DNA of 64,000 nucleotides from Chloroflexota bacterium (lineage in GTDB: Bacteria; Chloroflexota; Anaerolineae; B4-G1; DUEL01), in contig JADBJJ010000029.1 in NCBI GenBank assembly GCA_014874475.1, positions 1-64,000 on the forward strand. The letters are read 5' to 3'. Positions 19,732 to 29,116 of the stretch are shown piece by piece; position 1 is the stretch's first letter, and each line of letters opens with the position of its first letter. The position numbers and the translations under genes were made by a program. A model generated the notes under the pieces. The model was not told where the DNA came from. It searched no databases and saw only the letters and a list, made by a program, of their open reading frames with translations.

Positions 19732-20748
19732 TCAAAGTGTCTGGCCCATCACGACCCACTCATAGAGCCGCTGGATGCCTTCTTCCACCCCCACCCGGGG
19801 CACCCAGCCCAGTTCCCGCCCGGCCTTGCGGATGTCGGAGATGTAGACCCGCTGGTCGCCCGGACGCCAGTCCCCATAAGAAACGGGAATCGGGCAGCCC
19901 AGAAGCCGCTCCAGCATCGGGCCGAACTCCGCCCATACGGCGAGGATGTTCTGCGGCCCCCCACCGATGTTGTAGACCTGTCCGGCAGCCACCTCTATCC
20001 GGGCCACCGCCGCGTCGTAAACGTCCAGCAGGTCGTCTATGAAGAGCACATCCCGCACCTGCTTGCCGTCCCCATAGATGGTGATGGGCCGACCGGTGAC
20101 GGCCGCGATGACGAACCAGGCCACCCATCCTTGGTCCTCCATCCCCTGCTGGTGAGGGCCGTAGATGCAGGACTGGCGGAAGGTGACGGTCGGCAGGCCG
20201 TAGATGCGGAAGTAGTCCCGGACGTACTGGTCGCCCGCGCCCTTTGAGCAGCCGTAGGGCGAGTGGAAGTCCAACGGTTGCGTCTCCGGCACTCCCCAGG
20301 GGAGGTCCCGATAGCGGTATCGGGTCGCTTCCTCCACGATGACCACGTCCTCCATCCCGCCGTAGACCTTGTTGGTGGACGCGTAGAGGACGATGGGGTT
20401 TCGGCCAGAGAGGCGCGCAGCCTCCAGGACGTTGAAGGTACCCAGCGCGTTGACCTCAAAGTCGGTGCGGGGGTCGGCGACCGAGGTGGTGACGGCGACC
20501 TGGGCGGCCAGATGGACAATGATGTCGGCCTCCCGGGCAGCCCAGCGCAGGGTCTCAAAGTCCCGCACGTCGGCCGTAATCATCCGAAACGCGCATTCGC
20601 CGTGCTCAGCCCGCAGCCATTCCAGGTTCTTCTCCGTGCCCGGGCGGGAGAGGTTGTCGTAGATGGACACCTCCTCCCCCCGGGTCAGGAGCCGATGCGC
20701 GTAGTTGATGCCGATGAATCCAGCGCCACCAGTGATGAGGTATCGCAT
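19732..20748 (-). CDS. NAD-dependent sugar-nucleotide epimerase (CDP-paratose 2-epimerase-like SDR)
   Basis: 338 aa extended SDR. The Rossmann GGAGFIG is at residues 7-13, with LAAQVAVTTSV, the STNKVYG segment and a YGCSKGAGDQY motif supplying Tyr/Lys. The STNKVYG plus SPYGCSKGAGDQYV pattern is closest, from memory, to CDP-paratose/tyvelose epimerases. It is likely to prepare an activated sugar for envelope glycans. Its neighbours are a flippase-like protein and, further upstream in the same direction, two GT-C-type membrane proteins. Confidence 0.85.
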   Translation of the reverse strand: MRYLITGGAGFIGINYAHRLLTRGEEVSIYDNLSRPGTEKNLEWLRAEHGECAFRMITADVRDFETLRWAAREADIIVHLAAQVAVTTSVADPRTDFEVNALGTFNVLEAARLSGRNPIVLYASTNKVYGGMEDVVIVEEATRYRYRDLPWGVPETQPLDFHSPYGCSKGAGDQYVRDYFRIYGLPTVTFRQSCIYGPHQQGMEDQGWVAWFVIAAVTGRPITIYGDGKQVRDVLFIDDLLDVYDAAVARIEVAAGQVYNIGGGPQNILAVWAEFGPMLERLLGCPIPVSYGDWRPGDQRVYISDIRKAGRELGWVPRVGVEEGIQRLYEWVVMGQTL

Positions 20749-20783
20749 GATGCGTGATCCGTGATGAGTGATACGTGATTAGG
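20748..20783. repeat. Degenerate CGTGATN heptamer reiteration
   Basis: Units CGTGATC, CGTGATG, AGTGATA, CGTGATT follow one another between the epimerase start and the upstream gene end. They belong to the border-repeat family discussed in the findings. Confidence 0.55.
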
Positions 20784-21840
20784 AGTTGTGGTCGGAGACG
20801 GTCGGGTTTTCTGCGGACCGGGCAGTGGCGCCCGGGTTGTCCGTGGACCGGGCAGTGGCGCCCAGGTTTTCGGCGGACCGGGCAATGGCGCCCAGGGTCA
20901 GGCTTTCCCGCGCCAGGCCAATCAGGCCCAGGACAGCGAACAGGATGTACTGGAAAGCATGGACGGCGAAGGCAGCGGTGACAGCCTCCTCCGCCGGTAC
21001 GTTGAAGGGAATAGTCAACCCGTAGCGGGCGATGGCGTGGAAAACGCCCACCGCGCCGGGCGAAGAGGGAATCGCCATCCCCAGCCCCAGGATACAGACC
21101 AGGAAGGGGGCGGCCAGAAACGGGGGGCGGGGAATGAAGGCCTGCAGAAGGGCCCAGTAGGTGAGGACGACAAACGCCCAGGTAATGGCCGACCAGAGGA
21201 GAAGGGATAGGCCGAGACGACCGGAACGCAGGGGGGCCAGGCCGTCAAAAAGGCCATCAAAAACCCGCGCCCAGCGTTCAGCGTTCAGGCGGGGGATTCG
21301 GACCAGAATCCGCCGGACCATCTGCTGGCCCCATTGGGAGCGAAAGGCCATCAGGAGAAGCACCGCCGCCGCCCCAATCGCCAGGACCCCAGCGAGGATG
21401 CCTGCGCTGACGGCCTGGCCCGAGCCGGCCACAAAGGGGGCGACGCCGCCCAGCATGGCCACGACAGTCAGCATATCCAACACCCGCTCCACCACGACGG
21501 TGGAGAGGGCCGCCGGGACGGAGACCCCTTCCCCTCGCCCGATGATCACCGCGCGGGCCGGGTCGCCCAGGCGGAAAGGAAGGACGTTGCTCACCAGGTA
21601 GCCAATGTTGGTCACCCAGAAGCAGCGGGTCAGGCTGACGCCCGGTCCCAGAAGCAGCCGCCAGCGGACTGATCGCGCCAGCATATAGGCTATGAGCGCC
21701 GCCGCTCCCGGAATCAGGTAGCGGTAGTCCGATTGAGCCAGCGTCGCCACCACCCGTTTCAGGTCAATGCCGACCAATGCCAGCACCAGCGCCGCAACGC
21801 TGATGAGGACTCCGATGATGACCTGCCACCTTCGTTTCAT
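20779..21840 (-). CDS. Lysylphosphatidylglycerol synthase TM-like / flippase-like membrane protein (UPF0104 type)
   Basis: 353 aa with about eight membrane segments. Family features are SVRWRLLLGPGVSL, NVLPFRLGDPARAVIIGRGEGVS and the PSSPGAVGVFH segment typical of this integral membrane group. Such proteins are often linked to glycan or lipid synthesis; a precise substrate cannot be given. The C-terminus ends in three degenerate copies of a 10-residue unit (GAIARSAENL, GATARSTDNP, GATARSAENP) encoded by a 30-bp tandem repeat. The start MKRRWQVIIG is chosen after GGAGCGA. Confidence 0.75.
   Translation of the reverse strand: MKRRWQVIIGVLISVAALVLALVGIDLKRVVATLAQSDYRYLIPGAAALIAYMLARSVRWRLLLGPGVSLTRCFWVTNIGYLVSNVLPFRLGDPARAVIIGRGEGVSVPAALSTVVVERVLDMLTVVAMLGGVAPFVAGSGQAVSAGILAGVLAIGAAAVLLLMAFRSQWGQQMVRRILVRIPRLNAERWARVFDGLFDGLAPLRSGRLGLSLLLWSAITWAFVVLTYWALLQAFIPRPPFLAAPFLVCILGLGMAIPSSPGAVGVFHAIARYGLTIPFNVPAEEAVTAAFAVHAFQYILFAVLGLIGLARESLTLGAIARSAENLGATARSTDNPGATARSAENPTVSDHNS
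20816..20897 (-). repeat. 30-bp in-frame tandem repeat, about 2.7 copies
   Basis: Copies at 20816-20845, 20846-20875 and 20876-20897 share GACCGGGCARTGGCGCCC. They encode the C-terminal 10-residue repeats of the flippase-like protein. Confidence 0.8.
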
Positions 21841-21950
21841 ATCATATCTCGCTCCGGTTGATATTCTTCCATGTCGCTCCGCGGCCAACTACAACCACCG
21901 AGCGCCACCTTTGCGCCGCTTCGCAGTGGACTACAAACATTTACGTCCTC

Positions 21951-23063
21951 TCACAGACCCAGCGCCTCCCGCAACCGCTCCAGAAAGGTCGGTTGGCGCA
22001 CTTCCACCACCGACTCGCCGCCCAGCGTCTCCGCCAGTTTCTGAAAAAGTTCCCGCTGCTCGCGGGTCAGTCGGGTTGGCACCTCCACCCGCGTCAGAAT
22101 CAGCAGGTCGCCCCGGCCCTCCCGCCGCAGGTGAGGGACCCCCCGTCCGCGCAGGCGGAAGATGGCACCGGTCTGGGTGCCGGGGGGGATATCTATCTGC
22201 TCCTCCCCCTCCAGAGTGGGGACAGTGACCCGCGCCCCCAGAGCGGCCTGAGCAACGTTGATGCCCAGTTCCACCAACAGGTCATCGCCCTGGCGGCGGA
22301 AATAGGGATGCGGCTCCACCTCCAGGACAACGTAGAGGTTCCCCGGCGGCCCGCCCCGCTCCCCTGCTTCTCCCTCTCCGGCCAAGCGAATCTGTGTGCC
22401 CGTATCCACGCCAGCGGGGATGTTGACCGTCAGTTTCCAGGTTACGTGGGCCTTGCCCTGACCTCCACAACGAGAGCAACTGATGGAAACCACCTCCCCT
22501 ACCCCGCCGCAGACCGGACAGGTGGTAACATTAACGAAGGAGCCGAAAATGGTGCGCTGGACCTGCCGTACCTGACCAGTGCCGCCACACGTACCACAGC
22601 GGACAGGGGTTGTTCCCGGCGCGGCCCCGCTCCCCCGACACTCCGGACAGGCCTCCAGGCGAGTGATCTCTATTTCCTTTTTGCACCCGAAGACGGCTTC
22701 CTCAAACCGCAGATGAAGGTCATAGCGCAGGTCGGCCCCCCGGCGCGGCCCCCGCCGACGACCGGTTCGGAAGCCGAAGTCCACGCCGAAGACTTCTTCA
22801 AAAATCTCAAAGGGGTCACGAAAGCCGAAGTCAAAGCCGGCTCCCGGCGGCCCAACATAGCCGAAGCGATCGTACGCGGCGCGCTTATCCGGATCCGAAA
22901 GGACCTGGTAGGCCTCGTTGATCTCCTTGAAACGGGCCTCAGCGTCCGGTTCGGTGGAGACGTCCGGATGGTATTTGCGGGCCAGTTGCCGGTAGGCCCG
23001 TTTGATCTCGTCCTGTGTGGCGTTCCGGCTGACGCCCAGAATCTCGTAGTAGTCTCGTTTCAT
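21951..23063 (-). CDS. dnaJ: Chaperone protein DnaJ (type I)
   Basis: 370 aa. J-domain at the N-terminus with the HPD motif (KYHPDVS), then a short Gly/Phe-rich linker. Four CxxCxGxG-type zinc motifs follow ([32 protein letters not shown]), then the C-terminal client-binding domains. It stimulates DnaK ATPase and delivers substrates. The ATG at 23063 ([11 protein letters not shown]) is preferred over a TTG two codons earlier. It is last of the hrcA-grpE-dnaK-dnaJ series, 160 bases after dnaK. Confidence 0.95.
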   Translation of the reverse strand: MKRDYYEILGVSRNATQDEIKRAYRQLARKYHPDVSTEPDAEARFKEINEAYQVLSDPDKRAAYDRFGYVGPPGAGFDFGFRDPFEIFEEVFGVDFGFRTGRRRGPRRGADLRYDLHLRFEEAVFGCKKEIEITRLEACPECRGSGAAPGTTPVRCGTCGGTGQVRQVQRTIFGSFVNVTTCPVCGGVGEVVSISCSRCGGQGKAHVTWKLTVNIPAGVDTGTQIRLAGEGEAGERGGPPGNLYVVLEVEPHPYFRRQGDDLLVELGINVAQAALGARVTVPTLEGEEQIDIPPGTQTGAIFRLRGRGVPHLRREGRGDLLILTRVEVPTRLTREQRELFQKLAETLGGESVVEVRQPTFLERLREALGL

Positions 23064-23222
23064 AGCCAAATCCCAGCACAGAATCCCGATCAGGAACGAA
23101 TGCGGTTTGCAATGGCGGGGCTTTTCAGCCCCTGGACGGCCGAAAGGGCCATCTATAGAACAGCACGGAAAGACTCCCCTGCGGTATTGCCCGAGTCGGC
23201 AGTACAGGCAGGGGGCATCCGT
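23064..23222 (-). other. dnaK-dnaJ intergenic region
   Basis: Contains a small perfect hairpin GGGGCT-TTTC-AGCCCC at 23117-23132 without a U-tract. It may act as a processing or stabilising element that sets the dnaK to dnaJ ratio. No gene is seen. Confidence 0.4.
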
Positions 23223-25055
23223 TTAACCAGGCATCTTGGAAGAAGTATCCGGCGCACTGGCGCCCGGCCCGCCTGCTTCCTCCATTGCCCGATAGAGTTC
23301 AGCCATCGCTTGGCGGACCCTGGCGGTGTCTTCTGTTGCCAGAACGGCCTGCAGAGCCCGCATCTTCTCCTCAATCTGACGGCGAGCCGCTTCGCCCAGC
23401 ACTTCCCCCATTTCCCCCAGCAATTTCCGGGCCGAATAGATGAGGCCATCGGCGGCATTGCGGATTTCCGCCCACTCCTTCTTCCGCTGGTCTTCCTCCC
23501 GATGGGCCTCCGCATCCCGGACCATCCGTTCCACCTCGTCGTCGGTCAACCCGCTGGAGGGGACCACTTGCATGCTCTGCTCTCGCCCCGTCGCCCGGTC
23601 CCGCGCCGAGACGTGGAGAATGCCATCGGCGTTGATGTCAAAGGTCACCTCAATCTGGGGGACGCCGCGCGGGGCCGGGGGGATACCATCCAGGATGAAG
23701 TAGGCCAGGCTCTTGTTGTCGGCAGCCATCGGGCGTTCCCCCTGGACAACATGAATCTGCACCTGGGTCTGGTTATCGGTGGCGGTGGAGAAAACCTGAG
23801 TGCGCCGGACCGGGATGGTGGTGTTCCGCTCAATGAGCGGCGTCGCCACGCCTCCCAGGGTCTCAATGCTCAGCGTCAGCGGGGTGACGTCCAGCAGGAG
23901 AATGTCCTTCACCTCCCCGCCCAGGACACCCGCCTGGATGGCCGCGCCCAGAGCCACCACCTCCTCCGGATGGACACCCCGATGGGGCTCCCGCCCGAAG
24001 AACTCGGCGACGATGCGCTGGACGGCGGGCATCCGGGTCTGCCCGCCCACCAAAATCACCTGCCCGATGTCCGACGGCTTCAGGCGCGCGTCCGCCAGCG
24101 CCTGACGGCACGGCTCCAAGGTCCGTAGAACGAGGTCCTCCGTCAACGCCTCCAGTTTTGCCCGCGTCAATCGCATCTGCAGATGTTTGGGGCCGGAAGC
24201 ATCGGCGGCGATAAAGGGCTGGTTGATTTCCGTCTCCAGGACCGAGGAGAGTTCTATCTTGGCCTTCTCTGCCGCCTCCTTCAGCCGCTGGAGCGCCTGC
24301 CGGTCCTGCCGCAGATCGATGCCGTGCTCCCGGGCGAACTCGTCGGCGATATAGTCTATGATGCGGCGGTCAAAGTCGTCGCCACCCAGGAAAGTGTCGC
24401 CGCTGGTGGCCCGGACCTCGAAGACCCCCTCGCCCACATCCAGGATGGAGATGTCAAAAGTCCCTCCACCCAGGTCATAGACGGCAATGAGTTCGTCCCG
24501 GTGCTCGCCCAATCCGTAAGCCAGCGCGGAGGCCGTCGGTTCGTTGATGATGCGCAGGACCTCCAGTCCGGCGATTCTCCCGGCGTCCCGCGTCGCCTGC
24601 CGCTGGCTGTCGTTGAAGTAGGCGGGGACGGTGATGACCGCCTGGGTGACCGGCTCACCCAGGTACGCCTCAGCATCCGCCTTGATTTTGGCCAGGATTA
24701 TAGCCGAAATCTCCGGCGGGGCATACTCCTGTCCGTTCATCCAGACCCGAACATCGCCGTTGGGGGCGGGAGTGACCCGATAGGGGACGACCTGAAGCGC
24801 CCGCTGGACTTCGGGATCATCGTACTTCCGCCCCATGAAGCGTTTGATGGAGAAAACGGTGTTCTCCGGATTCAGAATGGCCTGCCGTTTGGCGACCTGT
24901 CCTACCAGCCGCTCCCCCGTCTTGGGGTTGACGGCGACGACGGACGGGAACAGCCGCTCCCCCTCCACGCTGGGGACAATCACAGGCTCCCCGCCCATCA
25001 TCACCGCGCAGACCGAGTTGGTAGTGCCCAGGTCAATGCCGATAATCTTACTCAT
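23223..25055 (-). CDS. dnaK: Chaperone protein DnaK (Hsp70)
   Basis: 610 aa. The N-terminal ATPase domain starts [16 protein letters not shown], with [13 protein letters not shown] and [13 protein letters not shown]. The substrate-binding domain ([15 protein letters not shown]) and a helical lid follow. Folding and stress protection in the cytoplasm, with GrpE and DnaJ. Its start overlaps the grpE stop by 4 bases. Its expression is predicted to depend on the CIRCE promoter at 31.5 kb. Confidence 0.97.
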   Translation of the reverse strand: MSKIIGIDLGTTNSVCAVMMGGEPVIVPSVEGERLFPSVVAVNPKTGERLVGQVAKRQAILNPENTVFSIKRFMGRKYDDPEVQRALQVVPYRVTPAPNGDVRVWMNGQEYAPPEISAIILAKIKADAEAYLGEPVTQAVITVPAYFNDSQRQATRDAGRIAGLEVLRIINEPTASALAYGLGEHRDELIAVYDLGGGTFDISILDVGEGVFEVRATSGDTFLGGDDFDRRIIDYIADEFAREHGIDLRQDRQALQRLKEAAEKAKIELSSVLETEINQPFIAADASGPKHLQMRLTRAKLEALTEDLVLRTLEPCRQALADARLKPSDIGQVILVGGQTRMPAVQRIVAEFFGREPHRGVHPEEVVALGAAIQAGVLGGEVKDILLLDVTPLTLSIETLGGVATPLIERNTTIPVRRTQVFSTATDNQTQVQIHVVQGERPMAADNKSLAYFILDGIPPAPRGVPQIEVTFDINADGILHVSARDRATGREQSMQVVPSSGLTDDEVERMVRDAEAHREEDQRKKEWAEIRNAADGLIYSARKLLGEMGEVLGEAARRQIEEKMRALQAVLATEDTARVRQAMAELYRAMEEAGGPGASAPDTSSKMPG

Positions 25056-25669
25056 ACGGACTCCTGCTGGGAAGAATCAGGGGGCCGGGTCGCGCGGGCC
25101 ACCCGCACCAGGGCAGGGCGGATGACCCGTTCCCCCAGCATGTACCCTCGCTGCACCTCGCCAATAATCTGTCCCTCCTGGTAGCCAGGGACATCCTCGT
25201 AGGTCACCGCTTCGTGGTAGAGGGGGTCAAAGGACTTCCCCACCGTCTCTATGGGTTTCAGCCCCTCTGCTTCCAGGATGACCTCCAGTTTCCGCTTGAT
25301 CAGAAAGATGCCATCCACCCAGGTGAGGCTCTGCAGGCCCGGCGGAAGGGTCTGCATAGCCCGCTCCAGGTCATCCAGCACGGGCAGGATGCGAGCGATA
25401 AGGACGGCGTTATTCAGACGGACCCGCTCTAGGAACTCCGCTTCCTGGCGTTTACGGTAGTTGGCGAATTCCGCCTGGGTGCGTTGCCAGCCGTCCAGGT
25501 ACTCCGCCGCCTGGGCCCGGACTGTCTCCAGTTCCTGGCGCAGTCGCTCCAGTTCGGCTTCCAGCGTTTCCGGTTTCGGCCCTTCAGCCGCAACCGTTGC
25601 GAACTCTTCGGCGGTCGTCCCGGTTTGAGGGGTTCCCTCTGCAGGTACTGATTCTTGCCGTTCTGCCAC
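25052..25669 (-). CDS. grpE: Nucleotide exchange factor GrpE
   Basis: 205 aa: a long N-terminal coiled coil (residues about 35-110), a dimeric helix region and a beta-domain ([34 protein letters not shown]). It releases ADP from DnaK. A GTG start is inferred from AGGAGG 8 bases upstream. It lies between hrcA and dnaK. Confidence 0.93.
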   Translation of the reverse strand: MAERQESVPAEGTPQTGTTAEEFATVAAEGPKPETLEAELERLRQELETVRAQAAEYLDGWQRTQAEFANYRKRQEAEFLERVRLNNAVLIARILPVLDDLERAMQTLPPGLQSLTWVDGIFLIKRKLEVILEAEGLKPIETVGKSFDPLYHEAVTYEDVPGYQEGQIIGEVQRGYMLGERVIRPALVRVARATRPPDSSQQESV

Positions 25670-25679
25670 TATGCTGACC

Positions 25680-25735
25680 TCCTACTCCGTATCGGGTGTT
25701 TCGTACTCCGTGCTGCGTGTTCCGTACTCTGCACT
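25680..25735. repeat. Degenerate TACTCCGT reiteration in the hrcA 3' end
   Basis: Repeated TACTCCGT / TCGTACTCCGTG / GCGTGTTCCGTACT units cover the last codons of hrcA and the hrcA-grpE junction. They belong to the border-repeat group. Confidence 0.5.
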
Positions 25736-26794
25736 GTGAGGCAGGGCCGACTCGGTGCGGACGACAAAGACGTCGTAGACCAGTTCGGAGAGGATGCCGG
25801 CGACGAAGCGGACGGCAGAGATGGCCCGCCCATAGCCCATACGGGTGGGGCCCAGCACGCCCAGTGCACCCGTCGCCAGGCCGGCCACGCCATAGTGGCT
25901 GAGAATGAGGCTGCAGGCGCGCAGTTCATCAAAGCGGCCCTCGCCCCCGATCATTACCCGCACGCTGCCGACGGTGCAACCCAGCGCGTGGGCCAGAATC
26001 GCCTCCAGGAAACTCCGCTCCTCAATGACCCGCAGTACCCCCTGCGCATGGGCTCTTTCCTGAAATTCCGGCTCCTGGAAGAGTTCGCTCAGCCCGTCGT
26101 GATAAATCTCATCGGGGGCGACCGTGCTGGCCCGCCGCATCATCCCCACCACCAGCCGGGCAACATCCGCCTCCAGAAGCGGCAGGTTTCCGATGCGAGG
26201 CTCAATCTCGTCGGCAGTGAGGCCGGCGCAGAGTTGGTTCAGCCGGTCCGCCGCCTCGCTGAGTACCTGCTGGGGCAGCGGCTCGGGCAGGGTGAGCATC
26301 TGCTGCCGAACCATGCCGCCCTGGAGAACCAGAATCAGCAGAACCAGGCGGCCCTGGGTGGAGATAAGTTGCATATGCCGGTAGCGGGGCCGGGCCGCCT
26401 GTGGCGCGGTGATCAGGGCGGCGCTCCGGGTGGCGCGCGCCAGCACCGACGCCGCCAGGGGCATCCACTCCTCCACGTCGTCCCGGACCTGCTGGAATTG
26501 ATGGGCGATGGTGCGCCGTTCCGCCAGCGGCAACTCCGTCTCCCGCAGTAGTCGCTCCACGAAATACCGGTACCCCTCATTGGTGGGCTGGCGTCCGGCG
26601 GAAGTGTGCGGGTGGGTCAAGTACCCCAACTCCTCCAGGCGTGCCATCTCGTTGCGCACCGTCGCCGGGCTGACATCCAGCCCGTACTTCTCCACCAGCA
26701 TCCGGGAGGCCACTGGCGCCCCCGTCTGCACAAATTCCCGCACCACCAGTTCCAGGATCATTTGCTGCCTGGGACTCAAATCTTCAGCCATCAT
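25682..26794 (-). CDS. hrcA: Heat-inducible transcription repressor HrcA
   Basis: 370 aa. The N-terminal winged helix (residues 1-75, PRQQMILELVVREFVQTGAPV, SPATVRNEMARLEELGYL) binds CIRCE; a GAF-like regulatory domain follows. The C-terminal residues SAEYGTRSTEYETPDTE are encoded by a degenerate short DNA repeat and probably have no function. The only CIRCE element seen lies 4.7 kb upstream, ahead of two membrane-protein genes transcribed in the same direction. Confidence 0.95.
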   Translation of the reverse strand: MMAEDLSPRQQMILELVVREFVQTGAPVASRMLVEKYGLDVSPATVRNEMARLEELGYLTHPHTSAGRQPTNEGYRYFVERLLRETELPLAERRTIAHQFQQVRDDVEEWMPLAASVLARATRSAALITAPQAARPRYRHMQLISTQGRLVLLILVLQGGMVRQQMLTLPEPLPQQVLSEAADRLNQLCAGLTADEIEPRIGNLPLLEADVARLVVGMMRRASTVAPDEIYHDGLSELFQEPEFQERAHAQGVLRVIEERSFLEAILAHALGCTVGSVRVMIGGEGRFDELRACSLILSHYGVAGLATGALGVLGPTRMGYGRAISAVRFVAGILSELVYDVFVVRTESALPHSAEYGTRSTEYETPDTE

Positions 26795-26863
26795 CTGTAG
26801 ACCTCACTCTGTACCACAGACCATAGACCACCGATCACTTCGTTATTGTCCGTGGTCGGTCGC
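26795..26863. repeat. Junction between the GT39-like gene and hrcA with degenerate ACCATAGACCAC-type repeats
   Basis: This short gap contains ACAGACCATAGACCACCGATCAC-like units and a GTCCGTGGTCGGTCGCC-like partner. No CIRCE, no -10/-35 pair and no terminator could be seen, which supports read-through from the membrane-protein genes into hrcA. Confidence 0.45.
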
Positions 26864-29116
26864 CTATCGTCCGTCGTCTACCCTCACTTCCCACAGCGGG
26901 AGCAGGCGGCCAGTGGGGAGGGCCCGCCCGTGCTCGTAGAGGGGCAGGGCGTCCTCGCCCGTCGGATCGTAGACGGCGATACCGATGTCATACACCCCCG
27001 GCGGGGCATCCACCGCCAGAGGCATCCGCCGGTGGTCTGCCCAGACCTCCCCCGGCTCCAGATTCAAGGGAAGGTCAACCTGAGCGATCTTGTACCCGCC
27101 GTCTCGCAGGACCTGCACGGAGGCTGCACGGGGACCGGAAAACGGTCTCAGCGCCCGCCAGTAGAGCGTCAGGTCCAGTTCCTCCCCCGGCGACAGGACC
27201 GCCCGCTCCAGCCGGTAGCCCACCAGGGCAACCTCGCGGCTCCAGCGGTAGTCCAGCACTGGCCCGGACTCTGGAACGACGATCCGCGGGCCCGGGAAAT
27301 GGAACGTATCCCCCAGCCGCCAATCTTTATCATTATACACCGGTAGCCGTTCTGTGAAAGTCGTCAAGCCCACCGCCAGCGTGCCCACCATCGTCGTCGG
27401 GACGGTCGCCCGTACAGGCAGGAAGTAGCGGTCGCAGAAGACCAGCCCGGGGGGCCACAGGGACATCGGGAAGGTCCCCGACCCCGGATGGGTGACCTTC
27501 TGCCCCGCCGTCAACCCTTCAGCCGTCTGCAGCGAGAGGGAAATGAAGTAATCGGCCCCGACCGGGCCACGGGCGTACCAGCACAGGGTAACCGGAAAAA
27601 TCTGGCCCGGGCGGACCTCTTCCGCCTCCACCCGGTAGCCCAGAAGCGCGATGCTCTCGCCAAAGCGGACGTCGGTCCGGTGGGAGATTTGCGCTTCCGC
27701 CTCCGCCATTGTCAGCGGCGCGGGGCGGGCGTAGGCGGGCCGGATGACTCCGAAGGGCATCCAGAGGGCCAGGGCCAGCAGCACCGCGCCCAGGGCCAGG
27801 AAGAGCCACCGGCGCGCCCGCGCAGGGGCCAGTTCCGTCCACCCCAGGGCCAGCAGGACTGCGTGGGCGCCGATGGCCGGATAGAGCAACCGTCCCTGGG
27901 AGCCGCCGGTGGTCAGTGTCCAGCGAATCAGTCCCACCGCGACGATCAGCGCCCAGAGGGCCAGGTAGCCCACCCCGCCCAGCGCGCCCCAGTCCCTCCG
28001 GCGCACCGCGCGTGCCACAAAAAGGGCCAGTCCGGCAAGCCCGAAAGCCGTCAGCAGGCCATAGACCCCATAGACCCACCCCGGCGCGGCCAGGTTGAAC
28101 CAGCCAAAGACGGCCCAGTAGGACATCCAGACCAGCCCGGCCTCAGTCCGGAAGAAGTCCGCCAGACCAAATCCGGGCTCGCGGTGGCCCACCAGCGGAA
28201 GCATAGCCGCCAGGCCCGTCGGGTCGCCATAGAGGCGCCAGTTGCGCAGATACCACCACCCACAGACAGCCAGCGCAACCCCGAAGGTCAGAAGAAAACC
28301 ACGAAGACACGAGGGCACGAAGGCGCATTTTTTAAAACTCGGTGTCCTGGTGTCTTTGTGGCAAATCCATAATAGCGCCAGAGCAGCGAAGGGCCAAAGG
28401 AGGAGGCCGCTCAGTTTGGTCAGCGCAGCCGCGCCCAGGAGCAGGCCGGCCAGGACTTCACCGCGGAGACCGCAGAGATTTTCTGTTTCCCCCTCTTGTC
28501 CTCCGCGCTCTCTGCGACGAGTGAAAATCACCAGTGTCCAGGTGGCGATGCAGGCCGCCAGCGCGTCGTTGTTGACCAGGCCAGCGGTGAAGAGAAAGCC
28601 CGGGGTCAGGGCGACCGCCATCGCTGCTCCCGCTGCCACCCATTCTTCCTGCGGGAACAGCCTTCGCGCCAGAGAGTATGTCCCCCAGACCGTCCCGGCG
28701 CCGAAGAGAACGGAGAGCAGGCGGGCCAGGCGAATCGCCAGCGCCACCCCTCGGTACGGGAACTGTTCAGCGTCTGTGTGAATATAGTGGTTCTGGTTAT
28801 CCCGATGCCTGATGGGCAGGAGCGCGGGAAACGGATTCTCCCGCTCGTAGAGCGCAAGCAGATCCCCCTGGGGCACCCAGCGGGTCAGGGCCGCCGCCAG
28901 CAGGTAGGAGAGGGGCGGCTGGCTGGCCTCCTGACGGGCCAGGTGCGGGTACTGATCCGGCGGCTGGCGGGGTAGTCCTTTCCCCTCTGCGATATGCCAG
29001 ACATAGGCGTAATGCCAGGACTCATCGTTCCCCTCAAAGAGGGGGACAGTGAGGCTGTAGAGCAGAGCCAAAAACGTGAAAAGTAAAACGTAAGACGCGG
29101 GGCGGGAAGGGTTCAT
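26864..29116 (-). CDS. GT39/ArnT-like polytopic glycosyltransferase (GT-C fold)
   Basis: 750 aa. An N-terminal membrane segment is followed by the acidic motif FEGNDESWHYAYV in the first periplasmic loop, characteristic of GT-C enzymes that use polyprenyl-phosphate sugars. About ten membrane segments and a large C-terminal extracytoplasmic beta-rich region (from about residue 450) follow. The start at 29116 overlaps the preceding stop (ATGA). Two palindromic DNA repeats are inserted in frame in loops (28299-28361 and 28462-28516). The beginning of the gene (codons for SYVLLFTFLAL) also coincides with a border-type repeat. The acceptor is unknown. Confidence 0.75.
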   Translation of the reverse strand: MNPSRPASYVLLFTFLALLYSLTVPLFEGNDESWHYAYVWHIAEGKGLPRQPPDQYPHLARQEASQPPLSYLLAAALTRWVPQGDLLALYERENPFPALLPIRHRDNQNHYIHTDAEQFPYRGVALAIRLARLLSVLFGAGTVWGTYSLARRLFPQEEWVAAGAAMAVALTPGFLFTAGLVNNDALAACIATWTLVIFTRRRERGGQEGETENLCGLRGEVLAGLLLGAAALTKLSGLLLWPFAALALLWICHKDTRTPSFKKCAFVPSCLRGFLLTFGVALAVCGWWYLRNWRLYGDPTGLAAMLPLVGHREPGFGLADFFRTEAGLVWMSYWAVFGWFNLAAPGWVYGVYGLLTAFGLAGLALFVARAVRRRDWGALGGVGYLALWALIVAVGLIRWTLTTGGSQGRLLYPAIGAHAVLLALGWTELAPARARRWLFLALGAVLLALALWMPFGVIRPAYARPAPLTMAEAEAQISHRTDVRFGESIALLGYRVEAEEVRPGQIFPVTLCWYARGPVGADYFISLSLQTAEGLTAGQKVTHPGSGTFPMSLWPPGLVFCDRYFLPVRATVPTTMVGTLAVGLTTFTERLPVYNDKDWRLGDTFHFPGPRIVVPESGPVLDYRWSREVALVGYRLERAVLSPGEELDLTLYWRALRPFSGPRAASVQVLRDGGYKIAQVDLPLNLEPGEVWADHRRMPLAVDAPPGVYDIGIAVYDPTGEDALPLYEHGRALPTGRLLPLWEVRVDDGR
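28299..28361. repeat. 63-bp palindromic repeat inserted in frame
   Basis: Arms CCACGAAGACAC (28299-28310) and GTGTCTTTGTGG (28350-28361) pair with one mismatch around a 39-base AT-rich core. The length is exactly 21 codons, and it encodes the odd hydrophilic stretch around CHKDTRTPSFKKCAFVPSC in the glycosyltransferase. A smaller relative with perfect arms lies at 35057-35085. Confidence 0.65.
28462..28516. repeat. Second palindromic repeat (CGCGGAG/CGCAGAG type) inserted in frame
   Basis: CGCGGAGACCGCAGAG (28462-28477) and CTCCGCGCTCTCTGCG (28501-28516) pair imperfectly (13 of 16). It encodes RERGGQEGETENLCGLRGE in a cytoplasmic loop of the glycosyltransferase. Confidence 0.55.

Noticed and set aside
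21858-24128. Open frame of 756 codons on the plus strand opposite dnaJ/dnaK
   Set aside because: Antisense shadow; both genes on the other strand are unmistakable.
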